Source: Brachycybe producta
Taxonomy: Eukaryota > Arthropoda > Diplopoda > Playtdesmida > Andrognathidae
Reading direction: 5' to 3'
Assembly: GCA_036925085.1 (NCBI GenBank)
Contig: JAUPFP010000017.1
Location: 4,120,460 to 4,184,459 of the forward strand
Length of the DNA: 64,000 bases
The position numbers were made by a program, and so were the translations under genes. How positions within the stretch are numbered: the stretch's first letter is position 1; each line of letters starts with the position of its first letter. Under the pieces are notes generated by a model. That model was given only the letters and a program-made list of their open reading frames with translations. It searched no databases and was not told the DNA's origin. Of the stretch, positions 35,101-50,100 are shown in pieces.

Positions 35101-38100
35101 TAATGACCCACTGGAGCCTCTTGCCGCCATGGAGAATGATTTTCCAGAGGCCTGGACGAGCAGTCCTTGCCTCATGCAGTTGATGATGTATGACTGCAAG
35201 AATAACAGGCTCATGTTGGGTATCTTGCAGACGACATGGAGTCCATAGGACAAGAGGCAGACTGGCAACCTGCTCCAGCTTTCCCAAATGATTTTCAGCC
35301 CATGGGTTTTTATAACCCAGTACACGCTTATCAGCAGTACGATGGCCAGGAGACATTATGCTTTTCCTTTCTAAGGTAAAGACTCGAGTCCACAGATGGA
35401 CTGGGCCAGCCACATGTAGCTATTTTACTAGATTATTGGATGGGTCCACCAGAGTTTTATGCTCAATGTGGAGTACTGTCCCGACAAGGGCTGGTCAGAG
35501 CTGACAGCAGCCATTATGGGCTGTTTTATTAGCTCCGGTGACCAGGCTTGATTGCTTTTTTAAGCTTTCTAAGCTTTTCCAGGGTGGAACTTAGCCGTGG
35601 GTCTGCAGAAGTACATTATGTGTGGAACGAAGGGTGAAACCGAAACAATTTACCCCAGCAGTTGGGTTGTTACCCACTGTGGGAGCTGGCCCTAATGAGT
35701 CTGGTGGGCTTTATTGGCCTGATGGTTCTCATGAAACCACTGGTTCACTGATAACAGTAGCTGGAACTTCTGACTGGAAACCTGCCCAGCCCAGGAAGAA
35801 GCGGTGAGTGGTGAATAAGGCTGTTCAGCTTTCGACTCTGACCTAAAGCAAACCTGGTAAGTCTCAGCCAGTTGGACACAGAAAGGGCTAGAAGAGGTCC
35901 CATTTTCCCACTCCAACCTCTTCTCTCACGTCAAAATAGAAAGTTAAATTCTGCTCCACGAGGTCCTGCTGGAACCTCGGTGTCATCTTGAAAAGAAATG
36001 GTAACATAGTATGTAACGTCCCGCCGGACCGTTACAATACACGGTAAACAAAAACCCAAAAACGCTCTTACCTACCGGTGACCAAGCTCCGACGACAGGG
36101 ACGGGACTGTACCCGCAGCCGCCTCTCCCACGGTGCACCCCTCGGGTGGTGTCGGCGCAGAGCTTTCCCAACGGTGAAACACGACGGTGACACGCCGCCT
36201 CGTCGAGAATATCTTGGTGGAACACCGGGTCCACCGCGAGCCGACACGATTTACCGGCCGAAAGAGGACGGAGATGGACGGTGGCGTTGTTCCCCAACCG
36301 GCAACCCACCCTCCCACGGTAAACCCCCCAAAAAAGACAAGGACACGAAATACAACGATGAATTAAGTGTTTAATTAAATACTTGCAATGAGTGATGACA
36401 GTGAGGTTATTTACAGAAAAGGGCTGGTCCGTTTGACCAGCCCAAAAGCACTTTATACAAAGTAAAAGGCCAAAGGCAAAACACAAGACCACACGCCGGA
36501 CAGTGGAGGTCACCCAGACCTCCACCCACAGGTCTAGTCACCAGAGCTGCCTACAACACACTGCCCAGATCCTGTGGCTTACAAGGCCACAGGAAACCTC
36601 CAGGCAACTCCACCTGGAGGGGACAGAGGTCACATGACCTCTCACCCATAAACTCCATGGTGAGAGGTCTGCTGGCACCAAAATGGCGTCCATCCTAACA
36701 GCCTACTGTAGCTGTCAGGCAGACCACCATAGGGAATTCGTCGGCTCATTCAAAAATTTTACAAATGAGCAGACCAGGTTGCCACAAGTAATACATGGCA
36801 ACTTCAGTTGAATGAGGGAAAATGTAGTGTTATGAGGCTAACTCGGAGTAGAAATCCAATTGTCTTCAACTATGGCAGTTGTTCACTCAATGGCAGTATT
36901 CTTTGTAGTGTCAAAACACATTCATGGTGTAACTGGGAAAGGTCTACAAATGCTTCGTTTTAGTCAAAAGACATTGGGCACCAGCCCAGCACAAGTTAAA
37001 ACTATTGCCTATCAAGCATTGGTTCGGCCTCATCTTGAGTATTGCTGCAGTGTATGGAATCCTCATTCTGTCATACTCATTCAGTTGAAATGGTTCAGCA
37101 TAAGGCAGCTAGGTTTGTTTGTGGCAGGCACAAATTTACAGATAGTGTCACTGAGATGCTGTCAGTGCTACAATGGCATAGTTTAGCACATCGCAGGGCT
37201 GAGTTAAGTTTGAAATTGTTTGGAAAAATTACACGTGGTGATTGTCCTAAACCACAGTCCAGTGATATTCATAAAGCACTATACATGGGCAGGGCTGACC
37301 ACTCTAGGAAAATTAGGGAGATTTTTGCTAGGACAGATTCATATTATTGGTCTTTTTTCCTAGAGTTATAAGACAATGGAACTCTTTGTGAGGTAAGTGG
37401 TGAATGAAGATAATTTTGTTTTGTGGGATTGACAATTGCATATTCATTTTGTTTTTTTGTTTTTTATATGTGCATGTATATGTGCTTGACAATGCTTAAT
37501 GCTGTATGTGGACTTTTATGTCCTTCTGCCATAGGCCAATTTGTCTGCTAGCAGAGTACTAATTGTAATTGTAAAAGAAAGAGGACCCGCATATCTTATG
37601 GACATTTCGGGCAAGATTGTAAGTCAAGATCCAAAACCTCAAGGCCTCCAGGTGCCAAAGGAGTTTAAAGTCTAGAAGGGTGACTTCCTGATTATCCACT
37701 TAGGAAGCGATTAGGAAAGCAGGACCACCTTCAGACAGGACTAAGGGTTAAATAAGGATGCTGCTTACTTGCCTCAGCTACCCACAGGTCTCGGAGGAAC
37801 TGTTGCGACATTAGCTCAGAGGGCTACCCTGTGATAACCCAGTCTGTCTCTTTCGGTAATTTGAAGGTGCAGACGAAACTCCTGATGGTCATCTGCTAGT
37901 CTGCTGCAGTATGCAGCCAGGCACACGCCATATTGGTACCATATTGGTACCTCTCTCCATTTCAGTCAATGGGTGAGAGGTCAGAGGTTGTCACTGTCCA
38001 CCCCAAGGTGGAGTAGCCTGGGAGATTTAATGACCAGGCCAGCCATTGATCTGCATAGTGTACGTGGCCCACAGAAAAGTTAACATCTTACTGCTGAAGA

Positions 38101-41100
38101 CCAAGCAGGTTTCTAGAGAAATGACGGTTGAGTCATCATTTTTGTTATTTTACTCGTGTTTATATAACAATCTTCTGCTGGCTGAGTTAGACAGCAGTTA
38201 TGTAAATAGTTCATTGACAGAGTAAGAGTAAATAAATCTATTGTCTACTTATTTTACCATGTACCTCTGTCCGTTTATTCTCGGGGAAGTTACCATGGAG
38301 AGTGCTGGATTTCAGGGGAACTTCAGCGTCCCCTACTGGTGTTTGTCGGCCGGTTCTTCGTGCCGGTTCATGGTGGAACTTTGGTTCCGCTGTGGCTTTT
38401 TGCCGTGTTGTCGGTCTTTGGTCCATTGGTTTGCGGCAAAAGAGACTACGTGGTGGCTGGCGCCACTCAACAACATGCGAGTAGGCAGCCCGACTAGGAT
38501 CTTCCCCTAAGCGGAGTCTGGATGGTGAGTTTTGGGGAAAACTTACCGTGGGCATTGTGTCAGCTATGTCAGGTTGTTACAATTGGTGGAGGCGCACGGT
38601 CGAGAACCGTGTGTATTTGACTGTTTGGACGACAGTTAGGGACGTTGGGAAAGAGGGGGACTAATATCAAACCCCGAGTCTAAAGATATGTTTTTACAAT
38701 AGAAGAAAATATTACAGACGTTTTGGCCAGAACAGAGGAGGTCATGAGGAATACAGTGTTTTTTTTTCTACTTTCTTAAGCTTGGTTTATACTCCCTATC
38801 GAAGTGGCAAAGCAGCCTGCGAATATTCAAAAATGATGTCAGAGCTTCAGATTTTTGCTTTTGTCAAACCACCAATCTGGAAACGGATACACAAATGGGG
38901 TGAACAAGTCACACATTTTTTTTCTTCCAGAACGGGAAGGGTTCTATTGTTTTGTGTATATGTTTTATAGCAGTTTTATCGCGGAACCCAGTTTGAAGAC
39001 CATTGTTTTATAGGGTATAAAAAGGTTATAAAATAACGTAATTTTTAGGAGCTTCAAAAGCTTGCAAATCTTAGCAAAGTTTGGAGTATAAACTTTCCCC
39101 TTTGGCCATATTCTGAAAATAAAAGCCAAGAACACACACTAAAAAACATTGCTTGCCAACAGTTTGGAAATCGTTTCCAAATGGTTTGCAAACAGTTTCC
39201 AAAAAATTAACAAAAAGATCGCAAATAAAATTTGGTATTTTTAGTTTTCCATCCAAAATGGAAACAAACAATAAAAACACAGTTTCACAAACAATGTAGG
39301 CCCTATGTCTTAACATATTCTGGGACGATTCTAACTTGAACAATGACCATGACTGGAGCTGAAGACTAGCAGTGAATTGCATGTAGTAGAACGAGCGGTT
39401 AAATAATATAACGTATTTGCAAACAAAGTTTCCTTGTGTGTACTTAGTTTAAGGTGACTGTGACCCCAAATGACACTGAAGTTTAAGTTCTAAATGTATA
39501 ATATTCAATAGCTTTTCAATAAAAATAATATGAAAGGTATAGCTATTATAAAACTGGCGATATTAACAATTACAGTATTCAATAAGCCCTGAGCCAAAAT
39601 TTGATAATTTACTCTAAAATTTGGCAGTATTCTTTACATTTTTAATAGGTTCATGAAAATAACTGTGATGCTAATCATTCCATACTTATTTTAATTCTCC
39701 AATAATTATTAAATCACATTAACAATTTAGAAAGATCACAGAAAAACAAAAAGCATACATACGAGCAGATTGACAGTGCAACTCATGCGTTTGTCCCTAT
39801 TCTCATCACCTTCCATAACATTTCTGTTCATATATATAAAAAAAAATATTTAGCATTATCATGTTTGATTATTTCATGTAATTTATATTTCTTTCAAAAA
39901 TGTAACAAAGCTACTTTACCTGTAATCCAATAATCGCTCCAGAAGCCTTGTAACAGAATTAATAAAAGCTGTTCCATTCTCTTTCCATGTGATATTGTCA
40001 GTTTTGACACAATCAAGAATCCTTTTAGGTAGCATAATTTAAAAATACGAAGTATAATTACTAATTAAAAAATTTATGATGGAATGATTTACTTACACAG
40101 TACTTAAATGCTCCCTAAATTACAGTAATCAATAATAAAAACCGTAAAATTTATATCTAATAATTAATATTTTGAGCTGCTTATTGCTTACATCGTGTTG
40201 AATAGTTGTCTGTATTCATCATCGCCTTTGTTTTCGCTCACAAGTATATCCAATTTATCAATCAATTCGGCCTCCACCTTCAAAATCAGTTTCATTATTA
40301 ATTAAGATACCTACATCACTAAACCATGTAACGCAAAAAAGCCAATCTGGAAGCAAATTGCAAGAAGAGTAGATAAAATCAAGGACACTCTAAAATAGAA
40401 ACTTACAAATTAAATGCAAAAGAGATATTGCAGTTTTTCATGCATTTAGTAAAACCGTCTATAAAGTAAGTCTCACTTTTATTATAGGGTCCAGTTGTTA
40501 CTGGCCCAAACCAACTAGCACAAGTATTGTTATTTTGGCTGATATACTGTTAAGATACTGTAGATACATCTGTATAAATCTTTTGCTAATGAACCAGGCT
40601 TAAATTTATTTTTTATTTTCTTATATATCGGTGTAACTTTTAACTTTGAATAATTTCCATTCGCAGAGGTATTTGAGGCATTTTACTGACAGCCGTATAG
40701 TTTGAGATTTAAAACTTCTCAGAATAGGGCCGACTTCATAGCGAAACAAAATAAAAGTTTAAGAATAGAACAAAAAAACTGAAGCAAAAGTAATATTTTT
40801 TAACAGTTACGAAAAAGTAAAATAACATATTTCTTAACAGATAAAAAAAAGAAATGCAGAAAAATGTTTGAGAAAAAAAAACATTTCTCTGGTTTTGCAG
40901 ACTGAAGTTCAATAAGCCAAATCAATCATCATTGCAAAATGAAAGAAAATAATAAATTGACATATTTACCGGTGGCAAAAATTAAAATCAGTTTTCTAAC
41001 CTTGTTAAAACTAAAATTTCTGATATTATGTTTTAACTTTTACAACTGTATTAATGAAAACAAGCAGTAGCGTAGCTGGGGGGGGGGGGCGGTCCGCCCC

Positions 41101-44100
41101 GAGCGGCACATTTTTGGGTGGCGGCACCAATGAAAAGAAAAGTTTTTTTTCCTGTCCTAAAAGGAGCTCTTTAAAACTCTTAAGATTGCCCAATTCTACA
41201 ATCCAGCATTATGTTTTTAAGCCCGAATACTGGTTTATTTCATAATTTCATAATTAACAAAACATTATATAAAGAATTTCCATCACTGGATATCGATAAT
41301 ATCGTTTATCCCTTCCCAGACCAGAATCCTGGTTGTGCCACTGATGTGTATCGTGTTATTGTTTTTCGTGTGGTAGGGCGGCAAACTCAAAGACCACCCA
41401 GGGCCGCACAAACTCTAGCTATGATACTGAAAACAAGCTTATAATTACAATATATACAGTATGTTGCATCCATTTCATGTAATTATCCATTGCATGAAAT
41501 GTATATCCAATTCACATTTTGCATCAGGCCAACTTATGTTCATTTCATGGCAATGGGACATACATCTCGTGTAATGGGCAATTACACCAAATGGATGCGA
41601 TAAATACACACAGAACGGCTTACACAAAAAATAGAAATAACTAGCATTCTAACGATCTAATTCACGTCACCAGAAGAACAAAAATATTATACTTAGTGAA
41701 AACCGCAATACCAGTTTGAAGTTGCCCCTCATTTTTTGTTCGCAGTCCATCATGTCAAAAAAGATTGGCAAAGTGGCTTTTCTTAACTCAGTCTCTGGCA
41801 CCAGTGTGACTTCCAAAAAAGGTCCAACCATTGCGGGAATAAAATGAATTTTCTCTTTTCCTGAAACATACACATGAACATTGTCAAGGGTGGATAAACA
41901 AAAAGAAATCTCTTTTCACCTAAGCTGGACCACATCTTTAGTATCTGAAATCCCATCAGGACTCTCATATCTCCATACTTCTCCAAGATTTTGTTGCACT
42001 TGATTTCAGAAAATGTTTCCAGCTGCAAACAAGGTTGTGTGAGAAAGTCCACAGTCAACTTAAAGTAATTATCCCACAACTATTAAAAAACAACAATTTT
42101 TGATGAGCAAGTGTTAATCGCAAATGTTAATCTTGATAAAACCTCGTGATTAAAAGAATCCCCTTGAAGAAAGTTGACCGTTAGTGGGTACGAAAATTCT
42201 TGGAGAGCAGTTAGAATCACGCTGCAATTAGAAAATAATAACATACTGCATAGCAACGTTTGAGAGACGTGTCACAGTTGTAATGCATGTATGTCATTTT
42301 TTAACTGAAGACGATTTTAGACGTTTGTTGCTTTTTAAAGCAACGTTTCTAGAAAACGAGTAAAATGTGGGTGGATGTGGAGATCAATGTCAAAATTTCC
42401 AGGTATGATTTCTCATGAATGGGGGCGAGGTATCTGAACGAAACCTTTTGCCTATCGTTCATCAGAGACATAAAATTTGAAAATTTGTTCTGAGCAGTAT
42501 AACTTGGATACAGGACAACCTAGAGTTATCAAAATTTTACAATTTTGAACAATAGCAATTATTATTAATCTATATTATATGTTCTACTGTATATACATCA
42601 AATTTCATTCTGTCTATAGCAGTGTGTAGTAAAATGAACAGTGGCAATTGATCCGTGCAACAACAACAGGCTGGAGACCCGTTCGGCCTCCAGGTCATCC
42701 ACTTCATGCGTCGTTTATTATTTGTTTTCATGGTATTGGGTAACGGGATCGTGCTCACCAAGTTAGCCAGCACAGTATGTACTTTTTCTAGCCGTAAGTG
42801 TAGATTAAATAGTTTATTTTTACATTCTCTACCACTGTGTACATGTCAATTCTTATGGGAAGTCTACCACGGAGAGGGGGCTCGATTGGCCTGTAGCTCA
42901 AGCGGGTGCGTGGTGAAACTGTTTCACTGAGGTCCTCAATGTGTCCCCGGATTTTCATCTGTCAACACGGCGAGGCTGACTCAGTGGTGGCCCACACCAC
43001 CCAGCGGTTCTTGCCCCTAATTCGAAGTTAGGACTGATGAGTTTGGGAAAAACTAACGGGGGTATAGTGGGTAACCAAGTGGGGTTTATTACAATTGGTT
43101 GAGCTGCCGTGTACTCGTGCCCTGCCTCTCGCCGTGTTTGACCGTGCAGTCGGTCAAACATTCACACGACCATCACTAAGCTGCATAACGTGGACTTTTG
43201 TCCGTGAAACTGTGGCACAACTCGATGTAAATCGTATTCAAAGCAAGTATACTGTGGGGCATGATAGAAACTGGTGAAAGGTTGATTTTTACCACCTTAC
43301 TGGTAGACACGGAGGTTATTTATATAGCTCTGGTAGAATCCGGTAAGAGGGTAGTTTACCATCAGTACACTGTGGGACACAGACGGTTGTCCATGAGACT
43401 ACATTTATTTACAGTTCCATCAAATTGCAATGGTGTTTTACGGGCTTTAATCTGTGAGTTTACCATTTGGGACCGTAGAATCCTGTTACCTATGGTGGAA
43501 AACTTTTGTCCATGTAAGCATGGTGGGAAGCAGTTTGAGCCACGGTTCCTGCGATGGCTAGTTCAGGGAGGTCCATCAAAACCCACCTTCTCCCGGTAAA
43601 GGATGAAGGCTAAGTGTTACTAGAGGTAGACCTAGCATCTTGCTTTGGGTTGTTGGTGGATATCGTGAGTGGAAGGTAAATTCCTGGAAAGCATGTGGAT
43701 GACACATCCAGATGCTCTTCATGCTGCTATGACTGACTTGTCTTTGCAGGTGTCTTGGGATGGGGAAAACTTTCTAACCAACTGACTGCAGCATTGGCGG
43801 CACTTCATGAAGCTGTGGAACCTCTGCCTATCTGTGGTAGTGGCCTGAAAATTATGTTGCCTGTGGAGCCTGAGAAGGTGGATGGTTGGGTGGACATTGT
43901 TTTACCTGAGCTTAATGAAACCAGTTCTCCAATCAGGAGTGGGGAGGTTTGTTCCCTGTGACTATTGGAGAATCTATGGCTACCAGCTCATGTGCGGAAG
44001 GTAATTTCCTTGAGCATGCTGGCCCTGGACAGCTAATTCTTGTGGAGCCACATAATAAAGCCTTTGGTGGCCGTGGTTTGTTGGCGGTGGCAGTTATTGC

Positions 44101-47100
44101 GGAGACCAACAAAAGTGGCACTTATGATGTGTGGCTTGAGACCATCGGTGACACACCTATTGCCCTATAGACAGGGGAGGGTGTAGCCACAGCTCAAGTT
44201 ATGAAAGCAGCCCTTGTGGTAGGACTGGACAGTGTCTAACTTAATAGAGGAGACCCCACTCAAGCAGATGATCAATAAGAGAAGTTTCCAACAAAGTTGA
44301 GAGGAGTGCGTGTGGAAGTGCGTCATACTCACGAAGAGTGTCTTAAAATTGATCCCAATATGAAGCTTGAAGAGACGAGGCAACTTCAAAAGTTCCTACT
44401 AGAACACTGAGATCACTTCATGTTTGACTATACAAAGTTGGGTGAAACCTCTCCGGCCAAGCATACAGTTGATACAGGTTGGCTACCTCCGATGTGAGAA
44501 TTTTTGGGTCAAATTACTCCGGCAAAAATGTTGGGAAATGCGAAAATGTGGGAAGCAGGGGTAATCCAATGTTCACATAGTCCCTACGCAAGCCCTATCG
44601 TGCTTGTCTGCAAAAAAAATTGTGACTGTCGTTTTTGCATGGACTACTAGAAACTGAATGCCCAGACAAAGCTGGATCAGTATTTGTTACCAGAATTTAC
44701 AGTGCGAAGTATTTTGCAACCTTGAATCTGGCTAGTGGTTATTGGCAGATCCAGATGGTGAAGGCAGACATATAGAAAACAGCATTTATCTGTTCTCACG
44801 TTCTGTTTGAGTTCTGAAAAATGCCTTTTGGCTTCTGTAATGCTCCTGCCACAATGCAAAAAGTGCTTTACTTCTTCTTAGTAGGACATGCGTAGGAGAC
44901 CTGCTTGGTGTACCTGGATGATATTATCATCTTTGGGAACATTTTTGCACAGATTACCTTATCCACTGTCCCTGCACTGTTACAGGGGTGGAGCTGAAAC
45001 TCCAGCCGAAGTGTTTCTTCTGGTTTGACAAGGTCAAATATCTCAAACATATCGTTAGTATCGAGGGAGTTGTTCCAGACCCAGAACTCGTAAGAGCAGT
45101 TCAGCAATTCGATGTTCCTAAAACGGTAAGCATCCAAAGTTTTCTTGGACTGGCAGCCAAATAGGCCTATGGCAGAGGAACATAAAAGTCCACATGCAGC
45201 ATTAAGCATTGTCAAGTACATATATAAAAAAATGAATATACAATTGTTAAACCCACAAAACAAAATTATCCCCATTCACCACTTCCTCAGGAAGAGAGCT
45301 CCATTGTCTTATAACTCTAAGAAAAAAGACCAATAATATGAATCTGTCCTAGCAAAAATCTACCTAATTTTCCTAGAGTGGTCAGCCCTACCCATGCTTT
45401 ATGAATATCACTGGACTGTGGTTTAGGACAATCACCATGTGTAATTTTTCCAAACAATTTCAAACTTACCTCAGCCCTACAATGTGCCAAACTATGCCAT
45501 TGCAGCACTGACAGCATCTCAGTGACACTATCTGTAAATTTGCACCTGCCACAAACAAACCTAGCTGCCTTATGGTGAACCATTACAACTGAGTGAGTGT
45601 GACAGAGTGAGAATTCCATACACTGCAGCAATACTCAAGATGCGGTCGAACCAATGCTTTATAGGCAATAGTTTTAACTTGTGCTGGGCAGGTTCCCAAT
45701 GTCATTTGACTAAAACAAAGCATGTGTAGAGCTTTCCCAGTAACACCATCAATGTGTTTTTCCAAGAAAGGGCATCTGTCACTGTAACCCCCAAGTAGTT
45801 AGAATTTGAATTTGAAAAATTACTCTGCAGCAGCCATAAAGGCCTATGGCAGAGGGACAAGAGTCCAAGTGCAGCATAGAAAATGCATTGTCAAAACCAG
45901 AAAATATAAAACCCCATTGATATAAACCCAACAACAATTTCAATATTTTTAATGCTGCAAAAATATGCATTGTCAAAACAAAACAAAATTATGACTCCCA
46001 TAAAATACGTTTTTCCTGCAAAAAATCCCCAGCGAGTTCCATTGTCGAATCGCCCTAGGAACAAATGACCAGTAATAAGAATCTGTTCGTGCAAAAATCT
46101 CTCCAACTTTGTTAGATTGGTCACCCCTACCCAAATATAATGCACTGCAAAGTTTACTTGAAGTAGGTTTAGGGCAAGAGCCTTCTAGCATTCGATTAAA
46201 GATATTAAGACTAAAATCTGAATGTCTTGCGAGTAAACTATCCCAACAAGCTCTGAAAGCATTTTAGTTACACTGTCGGCATATCCATATTTACCACAAA
46301 CAAATCTAGCAGCTCTGTGTTGGACCATTTCTATAAAGTGAGCTAAGTCTGCAGTGTGGGGATTCCACATGGAGCTGCACTATTCTAGATGGGGACATAC
46401 TAATGATTGATATGCTATACACTTCACCTCCCTGGGACACCTTCTTAGAATGCGTTGACTAAACCTTAGCATCTGCATAGACTTGGAAATAATCTGTTCG
46501 ACACTTGACACTCCAAAGAATGCTGTCAGTCATACTATAATTGAACACAATTGGATTTCTACTTCGAGTTAGCCTCATAACACTACACTTCCCCTCATTC
46601 AACTGAAGTTGCCATATATTACACCATCCTTTAATTGCCTGCAAGTCTAAAGCTAATGTTTCCCAGTGTTGGATACCATCAACCTCTTTGTAAATTAGAG
46701 TATCATCAGCAAATAGTCTACAGTTGCTGCCAACTGCACTGCTGAGGTCATTAATAAATATCAGAAACAAAAGAGGACCCATCATACTACCCTGGGGTAC
46801 ACCAGATGTAACAGTCAACCACTCTGAGTGAGACCCATTTACATCTACCCTTTGTTTCCTATCACTTAAAAAAGAAGTTACCAATTTGGTTACTTGCCCC
46901 AACCCATATGCTACAACTTTTGCCAGAAGTTTTGAATGTTAAGTAAAGAAACACCATGTCAACCTGTTTACCATTGTCTAAACTTTTCTGGAGGTCATCC
47001 ACAACCAGAATATGTTGAGTTTTAGAAACCACTGAAGTTAGAGACACATGCCTATAGTTTGCAGCTTTAGACTTATTACCCGACTTAAATATTGCTGATA

Positions 47101-50100
47101 AATTAGCTGAAGTTTATGAGAACTTAGCTGAGAGTTTAGCTAAGTTTATGAGAACTACTGCATGAATTCCATCTGGCCCTACTTCTATTTTTATTAAGGG
47201 TCAATAGTTGCTTGATAATGCCCTCAGTATTAACAATAATATCCCCCAAATAATGCATGGTTCTAGACTCAAAAGCATTAAGTGTAGTGTTTTCATCTGC
47301 TGTAAAAACACTCCTGTATTGTTTATTTAACAAAATATGCTTTCAATTCTGGGCGTAATATTAGTTCTCCATTTGCCCCAAAAAGAGCTGGAATCGAGTA
47401 CTCACCAGCCCAAGAATGATTGACATACCTCCAAAACAGCTTATGATCTTCTTGCAGCCATTTACTGAGTTTATTAGTTTTAAAATCCTTATGGGCCAAT
47501 GCCAGTTCTTTTTTAGCATTTGCATGAGCAACATGCAAACTATTTGCAATCAATAAACTTGGAATGCCCCTGTATCTCTTTCTCCATAATCGCTGCTTAC
47601 GAAGAGTCCTTTTAACACATGGTGTATATCATGCTGGTGTTGAGGCATCCCGGACTCTCTTTAATGGAAAAAACTTCGAGACCCCTAACATCAATAATGA
47701 GTGAAAAATTGCCCAATTTTCATCAACATCATGCTGATTAAAATTATTTTTAAAGTTCTCAAAATTTTCCTCAATATGCAACTTAAACACATCCCAGTTA
47801 AATTTGTTATAAAGACTAACCTGCCTAATGGCTTTAACGGTATTTCTAACATTAACAATGACATCGCAAGTTACAATGTGATGGTCACTAATTCCCTCAG
47901 AAACCTTAACATTAGATATCATAAGGGGACGATTAGTTATTAAAACATCAATGACACTATTATTCCTAGTTGGTTGCATAACCATCTGTTCCATGGAGTA
48001 AATATTCAAACTTTCCAACAATGAAACAGCTAAAGTAACATCATTCCCACCTGTAATTGAACGAAGTTCCCAGTTTATGTTTGGGAAATTAATATCCCCT
48101 CCTAAAATTATAGCTGGGTTGTTGTGTGCATGATGAAGGGCATCGAGACATGAGTGAAAAACAGCTGTATCACTAATTGAAGATCCTGGTGGGTGATAGA
48201 AAGAAATTAAAAATACCTTTTTCCCCGGTGGAGCTGCTCTCCGCTCAATTACCTGAACCCCCACCCGACTACAAGCCTCCACCAATCTATCATTAACCCA
48301 TCGGGCCCTGCGGAAGACTAAGTTGCCACTATTCACCCTCTCTGGGATTGCATGAACACACCCCTTAACCCCCACCCTAGAGCTAACTGTAAGCAAAGAC
48401 TTAGTTAAAGTGGCAAGGTGACTGCATTAGCTGACCAAGAAGGAGGTGTCCTTTGAGTGGTCAGAGCAGTGTAGTCTAGCATTCGAGCAGTTAAAGACAT
48501 TTTTAACTAAGGCACCTGTGCTCAACATGTACGATTCTCAAGGGGAGGTGATGATTCACACAAAGTGTAGCTTGCTTAAAATATTTATGAGCTGTTTAAA
48601 GATTGTGTCTTGTCACAGAAAGAGGCATATATATTTTTTGGTACTACACAAATCTTCTTAAAAGTCACATCTTCACGATGAAAACCACAATTCAATTGCC
48701 ACATATTGTAACGAACCACATTCAGGGGTCTAATAGAATTATCAAAAAGTATCGTAGTGCTCTTTCGGGCGATCGGAAAGTGGTTGGCTAGGCCACTAAT
48801 TCTATTATGGTTCGGGAGGAAGGGAACAAATTAGTCCCATACGTTTCCTCACAAGTTCCTCTTTCAAGAACCTTTACAGTTTTAAGGATCTTTTGTTGTC
48901 TGCTACTCCCCGGGCTTTCGCCCGTAAAAAGCTGGTTGATCGTGCTGTCTTCAGAAGTCTCATCTAGTACTGGAGAGCCAGGTTTACACCTGGGTTGACA
49001 GTGCTAGATGACAAAATGTTGAAGTCCTTCGTTTTGTTTTTAAAAGATAAAAATAACTTCAACAACTTTTTAACTATAATTTCCAGTTTATTTACATCTC
49101 ATCATCTCTAGGCAAATTTGGGCATAATGTCTGTGTCCAAATAATTGCTTTCAAGACTCCTTCTCTAGACTTCTTTACACAAAAATACATGGTTATTTAT
49201 ACCCAAAAAGAGGATACTGAGAACACTTTCTCGGTATTCTCTGATTGGGCAAAATCAAACTTAAAAACCAAACTGGCCAATCAACATGATTGACCAGTGG
49301 TCACTAAAATATAGACAAGTGATTCATCGTAATCAAAACAAAATTACAAAAGAAAGTTTTCACCCCATAGACCCAATGCTGGGGCTTATCAAGTCGATCT
49401 CTTTGTATTCAGGGGTGGGACTGGGAGGAAAAAGGGACCCAAGACCCAAGACAGGATATTGGCATCGTCATCAGCTGATGGAACTGGGTCAATCCTCTGT
49501 ACGTGAGTACAGAGGGTTGACAAAGTTCCAGGCCACTCTAAAAATAACCAAACGATCCACAAAAAACTAAGCGAGCCAGGATCGCTCCTGGACGTATCGT
49601 TTCAATATATTCACTGAGTCATGTTAAAAATATGCCAATTACATCATTTGTTTCCGATACCTTTTTAACGTGTGCAAGAATATCACATGTAACGAGTAGA
49701 TGATCCCAAATTTGCAACTATTCCTTGAATAAAAGTTATTCATCAGTTTAAATAGATCATACCTAGTATAAGGAACTTTCAGTAATCACTGAAAGTTTAT
49801 TTAACATTGTAGGTTCGGTAGTTTGTGTTTTATGAGTCATTTTCAGCTTAGAATATTTTTCTTATAATTACTGAAATTGACAATCTCCACCGAAAATTTA
49901 CCAGAAAATTAAGTTTGAGGCTTTTTTTGTTTAGTTTTGGTTGCTATACCTGGTTGCCTCTAACATTGATCCTTTGAGCAAATTGACACCTTACTTTTAT
50001 GGGGTCAGGATCTGAATAGGTATTTTCCATAGGTAAAAGGTGTCTGTCAAGTCTTGTTGTTTTTTATTTATGAAATTATCAGTTATTCTAATGCAACAAT

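Larger units (their letters stand above)
42621..48600 (+). mobile_element. decayed Ty3/Gypsy element C, split by LINE insertions
   Basis: The LTR (left edge uncertain, about 42621) ends GTTTATTACA at 43093 and is followed by ATTGGTTGAGCTGCC. Internal gag and protease are decayed. The linker at 43755-44240 matches element B. RT runs about 44270-45167. The start of RNase H appears at 48426-48600. The gap of 3.2 kb between them is filled by two minus-strand LINE pieces. The element stops shortly before the solo LTR at 48707. Confidence 0.8.

Noticed and set aside
34898..35413. 171-codon minus-strand ORF
   Set aside because: It is antisense to gag-like plus-strand sequence, lacks any known motif and probably arises by chance.
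42870..42960. Possible tRNA gene (GGCCTGTAGCTCAAGCGGG)
   Set aside because: The start resembles an A box, but no B box or cloverleaf follows and it lies inside the LTR of Gypsy C.
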